From JAPLST01 sp964397565 (lineage in GTDB: Bacteria > Auribacterota > UBA3054 > JAPLST01), in the NCBI GenBank assembly GCA_964397565.1, contig CAYNJC010000012.1:1-64000 (forward strand): a DNA stretch of 64,000 nucleotides, read 5' to 3'. The position numbers were made by a program, and so were the translations under genes. This document shows, one piece after another, positions 1 through 8,200 of the stretch; the stretch's first letter is position 1; every line of letters begins with the position of its first letter. The notes under the pieces were generated by a model. The model did not search any database. It saw only the letters and a program-made list of their open reading frames with translations, and had not been told where the DNA came from.

Positions 1-2
1 AG

Positions 3-182
3 TTGAACAATCGCAGCAGCACGTGCTACGCCGTCTGGGGCGCGCAACTGTGGCCGGATGAATGGGCCCAGTGGATTGATGTCCAGACCAACCCGCCACC
101 TGCTCAGCCATGGAATATGTGGCGGACAGGCACGGTACTTCATATCACATGTCCAGAAACAATGGTGGAGATGATCAGATGA
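3..182 (+). CDS. 3' end of an unrecognised protein (cut by window edge)
   Basis: An open frame runs in from the window edge and stops at TGA 180-182. The visible 59 residues are rich in Trp, Pro and Asn and contain a Pro-Pro-Pro run. No family is recognised. The TGA overlaps the ATG of the next gene (ATGA at 179-182), which suggests translational coupling and supports both this frame and the next start. The N-terminal part lies outside the window, so length and localisation are unknown. Confidence 0.5.
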   Translation: MNNRSSTCYAVWGAQLWPDEWAQWIDVQTNPPPAQPWNMWRTGTVLHITCPETMVEMIR

Positions 183-1924
183 AGACTTTTGTTTTCTTTG
201 TGATATTATTGGGCGCAAGCACTGCATCGTCACAACTGGCACAGGCAATTTACTATAGGTCGGCTCTGTTGCCAACCTACGCGCTGGGATTCAAAACAAA
301 AGTTGTTGCGAACAGTCCGCGTCTAGTTATGTTGTACGATGTGGACTTAGACGGGATGGATGACATAATTAACTTTTTTGGGACGGGCATAGTCTACGGA
401 TGCTCAACAAGATCTGGGACGTTGTTGACATATGGTTCCTCGGATGTTATTGACTACACTTGGATGGCCAAGAGCAATCAAACGATGGCATCCTATGTCA
501 CAGACGTTAATGGTAATGAGGTAATGGTTAGCTTAACCTGGCAATTTCTAAGCTCCGGACTACATTCCGGAAGTTGCGTAATGCAGAACATGACAAACAG
601 ACCGAGCACCGTAGTAATTGACCCATTGCCTAAGACTGATGCTGTGGGCATAGTTGATCAGTTGGGTTCTGCTATTTGTGATATTGATAATGATGGATGG
701 CACGACTATGTGTCGGAAGGCGCATATATTATTTATGGCCCAGTTGACACGAACCTTGTGTGGCTAGCAACCAACAGAGTTGACGGCACCAATGGAGTTT
801 ACATTAACGGTGCATATTCGCCCGTGTATCGCCTTGGCGATGTCAACGGCGACGGGCGTGAGGATTTGCTAACCAGCGCAGGCATTCTGCTCGGGCGCAC
901 GAACAAGTTTCCGTTCGCGCAGGCAACGGCAACGCAAGTCTTCAATGGCACAGACGGCTGGGCGTTGGCACTGAGCGGCGACAAGCAGACGGCTTTGGGC
1001 GATTTCAACGGCGATGGCTTGGCTGATTTCGCGCAGCGCGACGGGCGCACGCCTGAGTGGGACCGCCGCGTCATGGTCGTCTTAGGCTCGCGCACCTCGC
1101 TGCAGGGTCTCAGCGATGTTGACGGCACCAACGGCATCCTGCTCGGCAAAGTCAATGAATTCAACATCGAGAACGAGTATTTTGCGACGGCCATGGCCGG
1201 CTGTGGCGATGTCAATGCCGATGGCTATGCTGACATCATCATCGGCAACGGATTTCTGAACTGGGCCACGTTCAATTATCCATTGCGGGCGTTTGTGGTG
1301 TATGGTCGTCCCGTCTGGCCCGGACGTGAACTGGTGCTGACCAGTGCCTGGTTCAATGCGATCAATGGATTCATTGTGCAGGACGGGCCGAATGCGTATG
1401 TGCCGGGACCGAAGAGCGGGTTTGGCAGTGTGCTGGGCGGCAAGGGCGACTTCAATGGCGATGGCTATGATGATCCGTTGATTGGCGCGCCTTGGACGAT
1501 GTTCGTCGCATCGGCCTCGAACGAGTTGTACGTGTTTTTCGGGGGTGAGAGTCCGGCGTGGCCGCCGGGACTGGTGATGCCGGCGCGGGTGGTGGATTCC
1601 ACGACGGGCGTATGGCAGTACACGAGCGAAACCAACGCGCTGGTCGTCGGCATGAAAGCAACCAACGCGGCCATGTATGCGTGGGTAAATGATACGCGCG
1701 CGCCGCAGTGGGATGCGGGTTTTGGCACGCGCTATTTCACGAACGCGGTCGCCTTTGGCACCAATGAGACACTGACCGCAAGCTATTCCTGCAGCAACGC
1801 GCTGGGCTGGAGCGCCAATCGAACGGTACTGATCATCACGCCCGTGCCGGAACCATGTGCGCTGCTGGTTTACTTGGTAATAATGGCGGTGGGCCAGCGG
1901 CGGGATTGGCATGACGGAAAGTGA
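179..1924 (+). CDS. Secreted FG-GAP/VCBS repeat protein with PEP-CTERM tail
   Basis: 581 residues. An N-terminal signal peptide (MKTFVFFVILLGAS...) is followed by about six FG-GAP-type repeats with calcium-binding DxNxDGxxD loops (DVDLDGMDD, DIDNDGWHD, DVNGDGRED, DFNGDGLAD, DVNADGYAD, DFNGDGYDD), the pattern of an integrin-alpha-like beta-propeller. The C terminus is a PEP-CTERM signal: VPEP, a hydrophobic stretch, then QRR. In known systems an exosortase processes this tail; none is visible here. The start at 179 is chosen over the in-frame ATG at 110 because GGTGGAG lies 8 nt upstream, it overlaps the previous stop (ATGA), and it begins the signal peptide. The first ~650 nt look more AT-rich than the rest. 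It is paralogous to the gene at 2540. A surface or exported matrix role is inferred. Confidence 0.88.
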   Translation: MKTFVFFVILLGASTASSQLAQAIYYRSALLPTYALGFKTKVVANSPRLVMLYDVDLDGMDDIINFFGTGIVYGCSTRSGTLLTYGSSDVIDYTWMAKSNQTMASYVTDVNGNEVMVSLTWQFLSSGLHSGSCVMQNMTNRPSTVVIDPLPKTDAVGIVDQLGSAICDIDNDGWHDYVSEGAYIIYGPVDTNLVWLATNRVDGTNGVYINGAYSPVYRLGDVNGDGREDLLTSAGILLGRTNKFPFAQATATQVFNGTDGWALALSGDKQTALGDFNGDGLADFAQRDGRTPEWDRRVMVVLGSRTSLQGLSDVDGTNGILLGKVNEFNIENEYFATAMAGCGDVNADGYADIIIGNGFLNWATFNYPLRAFVVYGRPVWPGRELVLTSAWFNAINGFIVQDGPNAYVPGPKSGFGSVLGGKGDFNGDGYDDPLIGAPWTMFVASASNELYVFFGGESPAWPPGLVMPARVVDSTTGVWQYTSETNALVVGMKATNAAMYAWVNDTRAPQWDAGFGTRYFTNAVAFGTNETLTASYSCSNALGWSANRTVLIITPVPEPCALLVYLVIMAVGQRRDWHDGK

Positions 1925-2531
1925 GGAATACGGCACATCTTTCGGCGCGTACGCCGACGAGCTCCTGCGCGAGTACTACCGGATGGGCAAAGTCTATGCG
2001 GATCACGCAGGGATTGCCACGGTCAATCCGCAACTCCTCACTGCCTATCGCGGCTGCGACATTGCCACGGAGGTGTACACCAACGCATTAATGATCACGC
2101 CGGGCAATGGCGGCACATATTTAACGCGCGTGTATCCGCCGCCGGGCGCCCAAGGCGTGATCGCCGGGCGGACATGGATGACCAACGGTGTGGCGTGCAT
2201 CGCGCCAATCCAGGCGGCGTACAGGACCAATCAGTTGGCAGAGATATTTGAGGGAGATGGAGTGCGGCAAATGGCCATGGCACCGACCAACCATGTCTTC
2301 AACTGGTCGGCGCGCCCGCAATTCTTTGCTGTGGGCATCCTAGGGAATCTAGTCTTCCCCGGCGAGACTGCGGCGGAGGCGTATTACCGATATATAGGGT
2401 CGGAGAAACTTTTTGATCGCAGGCCGATTAATGGCTGGCTCGACAAGAATGGACTCCTGACAGCTGGCTCGACGAATCTTGTAACGGTTCCGCCCTCTGT
2501 TCTGGGAAGATTATACCGACAGTGTAATTAG
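1911..2531 (+). CDS. Unrecognised 206-residue protein between the FG-GAP twins
   Basis: The frame starts inside the last codons of the preceding gene (14-nt overlap) and ends 8 nt before the next. The only other early Met is at 1983. There is no signal peptide, membrane helix or familiar motif. The sequence is Tyr/Asn/Thr-rich with clean codon structure, so it is probably translated. An in-frame stop around 1880 rules out a longer N terminus. It could be the surviving C-terminal part of a larger secreted protein. Function unknown; close packing suggests co-expression with both FG-GAP genes. Confidence 0.55.
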   Translation: MTESEEYGTSFGAYADELLREYYRMGKVYADHAGIATVNPQLLTAYRGCDIATEVYTNALMITPGNGGTYLTRVYPPPGAQGVIAGRTWMTNGVACIAPIQAAYRTNQLAEIFEGDGVRQMAMAPTNHVFNWSARPQFFAVGILGNLVFPGETAAEAYYRYIGSEKLFDRRPINGWLDKNGLLTAGSTNLVTVPPSVLGRLYRQCN

Positions 2532-2539
2532 GAACGACA

Positions 2540-4000
2540 ATGAGAATATCCATATTGCTGGCCTTGACATTTGTGATGTATGCTAATCACGGCATTGCGA
2601 CAAGCAACATCGTTACAGTATCGGCGTTTCTGAATGAGTCCATGACCATTGAAGGCACTGCGGCAGAAAGCATTGGCAAGGATGTCGCATCTAATGAAAA
2701 GCAAGGCATCAATTTACAGCCGACAATTGCAATGGCGGGCAACTGGGGCATGCGCGTTTTCTACGCGGGCACCAATTTGAGTACAGAGCGACAAGAGTTT
2801 ACATTATCTAACAGTTACTTGTATAATAGCGGCGACTATTTGGGCTCACCTTTTGTTGACTTTGTGAATGATTATAGCGGCACCAACGATTTCGCGCTTA
2901 CCTACGGTCCTTACTTCATCAGCAATGCCATTACCTTGGGCCAAGGCATCGCCATTCATGCGCTACGGCCTTGGGAAGCAGTGACTAACTACTGGGAATT
3001 GAACAGCACAAATGGATTCATAATTGTTGGGACGACTGAATATCCTGGTATAGCTGGCCTGAATGCCTGCATTGACATGAATGAAGACGGGTTCAATGAA
3101 ATCGCCAGCTTAGTCGGTTCGGGAACTAAATACTATTTGTGTGTTTGGTATGGTGCTAGCAATGCGCAATACGTTCATAATAATGTTGATGCTGTCAATG
3201 GCACGAATGACATAGCCATAAAGGATATTGGGCTCTTACCCGGTCAAGCCATTTTCACTTCCGGTGAGTTTAACAACGACGGTCGCGGCGACATCGCGGT
3301 TAATACTTCTGCGGGTTTGGCGTTGGTCTGGGGCCGGCAACGCTATGTGAAAGAGTTGTGCGCGACGAATCTTGCGCCCGAAGACGGCGTGATTGTGAAA
3401 AACGCGGTGATAGACAAGAACGGCGGCTTTGGCGATGTCAACGGCGATGGCATAGACGACCTCATTCTGCGTGCAGGTGCGATTGTGTACGGCCGCACCA
3501 ACTGGGGCAGCGCCCCGGATGCGGCAACCATGGGAGTAGGCGAGATTGCACGTCCGGCTGGCGCAATGTTTTACAATTACCCGACGGCGGTGATCGGTGA
3601 TATCAACGGTGACGGGTATGACGATTGGGCGCTTCAGGCGCGCTCAGTTATGGGATTCTCGCCGACGGTTGAGACAAATAAAACGCTCGTGGTCTACGGG
3701 CGCCCGGTCTACCCCACCTCGCTGGATGTGTGGCAGATGAATGGCAGCAATGGCTTTGCGATTCTTAACCCGGCATTTGACGAATTTCCCGGCTGGGTAC
3801 TGAACGAAGATCCTATCCGCTCGTTTACGCGTGGGGGTGACTGGAACAGTGACGGGTACGAAGAGGCGGTGTTCGGGATGCCCTACTACAGCGTGGCGCC
3901 CTACACCAACGGCGGCGGCGTGGTGTGCATCGTGCCGGGCGGACCGAGCCCGGCTTGGAGTCCTTACATATTTGCGCCAACGCTGGTGATGGAAGGCTAA
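2540..4000 (+). CDS. Secreted FG-GAP repeat protein, truncated by an in-frame TAA
   Basis: 486 residues, with a signal peptide (MRISILLALTFVMYANHGIA) and FG-GAP calcium loops (DMNEDGFNE, EFNNDGRGD, DVNGDGIDD, DINGDGYDD, DWNSDGYEE). AGGA lies 6 nt before the ATG. It is a paralog of the gene at 179: both share VVYGRPV(W/Y)P and a G-x-SPAW-x-P block near the end. TAA at 3998-4000 ends the frame, but the same frame continues as a homologous tail ending in VPEP plus a hydrophobic segment (see 4001-4348). As read, the protein lacks its sorting signal and would be released instead of being processed by an exosortase. It is a recent pseudogene, a readthrough gene or a sequencing error. Confidence 0.82.
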   Translation: MRISILLALTFVMYANHGIATSNIVTVSAFLNESMTIEGTAAESIGKDVASNEKQGINLQPTIAMAGNWGMRVFYAGTNLSTERQEFTLSNSYLYNSGDYLGSPFVDFVNDYSGTNDFALTYGPYFISNAITLGQGIAIHALRPWEAVTNYWELNSTNGFIIVGTTEYPGIAGLNACIDMNEDGFNEIASLVGSGTKYYLCVWYGASNAQYVHNNVDAVNGTNDIAIKDIGLLPGQAIFTSGEFNNDGRGDIAVNTSAGLALVWGRQRYVKELCATNLAPEDGVIVKNAVIDKNGGFGDVNGDGIDDLILRAGAIVYGRTNWGSAPDAATMGVGEIARPAGAMFYNYPTAVIGDINGDGYDDWALQARSVMGFSPTVETNKTLVVYGRPVYPTSLDVWQMNGSNGFAILNPAFDEFPGWVLNEDPIRSFTRGGDWNSDGYEEAVFGMPYYSVAPYTNGGGVVCIVPGGPSPAWSPYIFAPTLVMEG

Positions 4001-4348
4001 TCCAACATCTATTACAGCGATCAGTTGACGAACATGGTGATCGGGCGCAAGGGCAAACGGCATTTGGTGTTGACTGACGCCGGCCCGCCGGTCGCGCAAG
4101 ACTGGCTGGGCACCTGGTGGACCAACATGATGGTGCGCAGCATCACCAGTGAAACCGCGAGCGTGCGCTATTGGACGACGAACGTGATCAGCGTGAGCAA
4201 TCCCGCCACGACGCTGGTGATCACGGCCGTGCCGGAGCCGTGCCTGCTGCTCGTGTCTATGGTTTTTTTTCGTGGACTTCGTGTGCTTCGCGGCTCTTGC
4301 TCGAACCACGATAAGTCCATGCGACGAATGCAGATGAGTATGATTTGA
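4001..4348 (+). pseudogene. Detached PEP-CTERM tail of the FG-GAP gene at 2540
   Basis: The frame is the same as the CDS ending at 4000, without a shift. It encodes SNIYYSDQLTNMVIG... through to VITAVPEPCLLLVSMVFF and aligns with the last ~110 residues of the twin gene (ETNALVVGMKATNA..., then VPEPCALLVYLVIM). It is therefore the missing C terminus, separated only by one TAA. After the hydrophobic segment the frame passes an eight-T run near 4262 and ends at 4348 with an atypically long tail; a slip at the T run may have altered the very end. The first Met (4025) has no convincing ribosome site, so independent translation is unlikely. Confidence 0.75.
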
Positions 4349-4941
4349 GGCGTGTTTTGTGGCCTTGCCGGCGATTTTCAGCCACCTATTTCGGCGCTAA
4401 GCCACAGCGCATCAGCAACTGATCGGTATTCGGTAATCGGTATTCGGTGTTCAGTGGCAGCAAGCAATGCCGAAGAGTAGGAGCGACCGCCGTGTCGCGA
4501 ATCTGCCGCAACAGCGGAATACGCGCCTGTATGCCCAAAAATTCGTTCGCTTGGAACGAATTTCCCCGTTCAAACGACAAAAAATGTCGATTGAAACGGT
4601 AAATTCTCGCGCGGCGCGATAATTTAGCCTTTTCCGGAATTTCCGTGGGAAAAATCACTGACTTCCCAAGAAGTGAAAAAACGCAATACGCCTGCTGGTG
4701 GGGTGAAGACGCAGCATAGGCACGTGGTGTGGCAGCCGGGGTGCATAAAATCCCTCCCCGGCTGCGCCGGTACTCCCTTTACAAAAGGGAGACTGCAGCG
4801 ACCTCTGGCGCTGTTGCGTCCGCCCCTCCCGCCGTTGGCGGGAAAAGGGGGACCAGAGCGCCGCATGAGTGCCAGACCCGTATTGGCGCGTCTTTTGTGC
4901 TGCTGGTCGTGTGGCGCATTGGCAGCGTGGTTTCGGGTTCG
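4349..4941. repeat. Repeat-rich spacer, no gene seen
   Basis: About 590 bp without credible coding sequence. It contains a degenerate TCGGTATTCGGT tract (4422-4456), a perfect 10-bp stem hairpin AAATTCGTTC/GAACGAATTT (4539-4563), one copy of a dispersed palindromic element (4566-4625), a CTCCCTTT/AAAGGGAG hairpin (4773-4791) and a CCCGCC-GTT-GGCGGG hairpin (4828-4842). Several of these motifs recur elsewhere in the window. Confidence 0.7.
4566..4625 (-). repeat. Dispersed palindromic element, copy 1
   Basis: On the minus strand it reads as a TCGCGC-rich palindrome bounded by AAATT/AATTT and then CAATCGACATTTTTTGTCG. The same two blocks occur in the same order on the plus strand at 43874-43945, and the second block alone at 48853-48880. 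CGACA-N5-TGTCG can form a hairpin. Confidence 0.7.
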
Positions 4942-5242
4942 CTACCGCAATTCAGCCATTGTCCGCCGCGCACGCAGTACATCAGACGACATTGGATAGC
5001 GACTGCGCACACCAATCTGTGGCGTCGTGAAGGCTTCGACGAGGGCGACGGTGTTCTCGGTCGGTGTCTCAGGCTGCAAGGGTTTGGCGGGCGCCAGGAT
5101 GTAGCTGCCGCCGACGCCACGCCGGACCGCCATAGTGCGCATCCAAGCGTTGGCCGACATCGTCTTCGAAGGCCAGCGAGTAGGGAATCTCGGGCGTTTC
5201 TTGGTGGGCGATCTGCTGCAGGACAACGTCACGGGGCGTCAT
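4942..5242 (-). pseudogene. Internally deleted URO-D-family gene
   Basis: From the ATG at 5242 (minus) one frame reads MTPRDVVLQQIAHQETPEIP, continuing to FEDDVGQRLDAHYGGPAW. This is a typical N terminus of uroporphyrinogen-decarboxylase-family (MtaA/CmuA-like) proteins. Around 5115 the homology jumps to another frame that reads GVGGSYILAPAKPLQPETPT and ENTVALVEAF, the typical C terminus of the same family. The central ~250 residues are missing and the ends are out of frame, so this is a deletion remnant. It differs from the intact family member at 62824-63870. Downstream of the C-terminal motif the frame runs on to 4942 without recognisable homology. Confidence 0.75.
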
Positions 5243-5293
5243 GATGCAGCGTTCCTCGAGTGAGCGGTGCGGCGTTGCTCATCGTCGCCTCGG

Positions 5294-8200
5294 CTATGCG
5301 CGTTGCCGCCGCACGCGTGCCAGCAGGGCCAGTGCGCCGGCAAGCAATGCCAGGCACCCCTCCGGCACGACACTGATGTACACCGTCGCGCTGTCGGTCA
5401 TGACTGGCTCACCAGCGTCTGCCACGGTGAACACACAGGTGAAGGTGACACTGCTGTACTCCGGCGCGGGAGTGTACGCGAAGGTGTTGGAGATGAACGT
5501 CGCGGTCGGCGGCAGATTGCTGGCGGTGCAGAGCACACTGGCGCAATCCTCATCACTCACGACAAGGTTGAATGAGAGATTGGTGTCAAGGCCGATCTCA
5601 TAGCGGGCGTGATCCAGCGGCGCGACAATCGTCGGCGGGCAATTGCTGGGCGTGACCGTAAACAGCACCGGCACGCGTGCGTCACCGCCGTCCGACGCGA
5701 CCACGACGGCGCCGCGATACGTGCCGGTCGGCAGATTATCCGTGCGCAACAGCACCGGAATGTCCATGCCCGCGCCCGGCTGCACACTGCCGCCGGATTG
5801 TCCCAACGCCAGCCATTCTTCGCCACTCCAGATCTTGATGACCTGGTTCGCGGTCAGATAATTTGCGTCAAAGGTAATCGTGGCATGGACCCGCCGCGCA
5901 TCCGCCTGCCAGCCGACGGTGCAGCTATTGAGTGTGCCATCCATGCGCTTGTACTGATAGAGCACAACGCCGGACGGATACAAGATAATTTGGAAGGAAT
6001 ACGTGCCGGGCATGGACGTGCCGTAGTGCGGCACATCCACAAACGACACGACCGTGCGCGCCGCCGTCGAATGAAAATAGACTGCACCGCCCGCGCCGGG
6101 ATTCAGATCATCCCAGAACGGCGCGAGAAACGGGCTGGGTGCAGACGTTGTCGGGAACGCATAATTGGACGCGGTCGCAGTCGGGCCGCCGGTCGAGAGA
6201 CTGACGCCGCCATTACTGTGAATCCACAGGGTTGAGTGGACGATACCGTAGAACGGGAAAGGATGCAGCAGGGCGTGCATGTCGGAGACCGAATCGTCCG
6301 TCAATGGGACGGTCTGGCCCGCGCCGCTGATGTCGATCCACTGATACGGCGGGCAGGCCGGATTGCTGCTGTCAATCCACATATACACATTGGACACGTC
6401 CGCGCCCTTGGCAACGCGCACGGTGCCGTTGCTGACCGCCGCCGTAAAGGTCAGGCGCGCCATGCCGCCGTTCGACAGCACCAGCGCAGTCTGGCGGTTG
6501 ATCCGCTGCGGTGCACTCATCTCGATCTGTGGCGGCAGGCAAACGAGTTGCGCGTGGCCAAGCAACAGCGTCAGGTTGGTTTGATCCGGTGGACAGGTGG
6601 TCGCCAGCGGATCGCTGGTGATGAAGCCCGGCGCACCGGCCCGCAAGGAAACAGCGCCGACCGGCAGGCCCGTGATGCGAAACGCCCCGTTGGCATCGGT
6701 CGGCACCGTCGCGCTGGCCGCGCCACTGCACATCACGGTTGCATTTGTAATCGCTGCGCCGGTGTCCACACGCCGGACAATGCCGGCACAGACATAGGCG
6801 GTCTTGACGCTCACCGAAAACGTGTTGCTCCACACCGCACCACTCGCATCCGAACAGATCAGTAAACAGGGCAGCGTGCCGTCCGCCGGTGCATTGCTGG
6901 CGATCACGCAGACAAATGGCGGCGTGTTGGCGACATTGCTCTTGGACGGCACGGTGCCAAACACGGCACTGTTTGAGACGACCACCAACAGAGGCGATTG
7001 CGAAAGCAAGCTGGCCGTCAGATTTGTAATAGCGCGATCAAGACCGTTGAACATCGTGGCCGAGACAGCAATCGTCTCGCCTGCTTCCGCATAGCCGTCC
7101 GCGTCCCCGCCCGGCGCCGGGTCATCAACGGCGGTGGAGACCAGCACAAGATCACTGTCCAGCAACGCGCCGATGCGCAGATCATCCACATACCATCCTT
7201 CGTTCACCACCGAGCTGTCGCTGGTGAAGCGGAAGCGGATGCTGAATGTGCCCGGCACATAGTCCTTCAGTGAGATTACCACGGTGCGGTGCCCGATGTC
7301 GCCCGCGTCGCGCGGCCGCAGCAGCAGCCACGTCGCACCATTGTTTGTGCTGATCTCAAGGTAACAGAAGTCATAATTGCTTTCTGTGGCGATGAACTCG
7401 GAGAACTCAAGTTGCGCGCTGGTGTCATGCATCGTAATTGGCACGGATTGTAGCAATGACTGCTGGCTGCTGCCATATTGCCCGCTGCCATCATCACCGC
7501 AATACCAACTGTACGCGCCCGCCAGCGGACGGCGGGTCGAGCGATGCCAGTTGTCGATGCTGGCCCAGATGCCGGTCGCGGCGCTTTCGGCCGTGTCACC
7601 CCATTGACCGACAAAGTACTTGGTGCTGAAGGAGAAATGCGCGCCCAGGTTGTCATTCGTGCGGATGTAGCCAAACTGATCGCGGGCCACAATATCAAAT
7701 GTATAGCGCGTTGCCATAGTCAAGCCGGTGACCGCGACGGCATGCTGCACTGCGGTGCTTGCGCCAATGCGCCGCGCGCCCGGCTGCAGCAGCACCTCGC
7801 CGTCGGCCGGCTCATCGGTATCCCAGTGCAAGGTCGCCTCGCGGTCCGTGATATCGCGAGCGCCGACATTACTGATCTGCGGCGCGGCAGTATCAACCAC
7901 TGCCACGGTGTCATTGGTCGCAACGGCGCCCGTCTGCGTGTGCACATCCACATAGCGGCCGGTAATGACCACGCCATGCGTGCCTTCGAGCCGGCCATTG
8001 CCGGGCACGGCGCTCGTGCCATATGTCACCACCAATTCCTGGGTGAAGATGTGCGGGCGTTGCGCGTCGCGCACCAGCGCCAACGTTTCGTGGTCGCCGG
8101 CCGAGGTGGTCAGCACCACGTCTTGCGCACTTGCATTGGTCAGATCAAGGTCGGCAACCGTGACGCGCAGGGTCATGGCTGTGGTGATCACCGCCGGTTC

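Noticed and set aside
1082..1936. A 284-codon minus-strand frame opposite the first FG-GAP gene
   Set aside because: The plus strand carries calcium loops and a PEP-CTERM tail; the antisense product is Arg/His-rich and motif-free.
4261..4270. Eight-T run as the cause of the separation of the FG-GAP tail
   Set aside because: The interruption is the TAA at 3998-4000, upstream of the T run and without frame change; the run can only affect the last residues.
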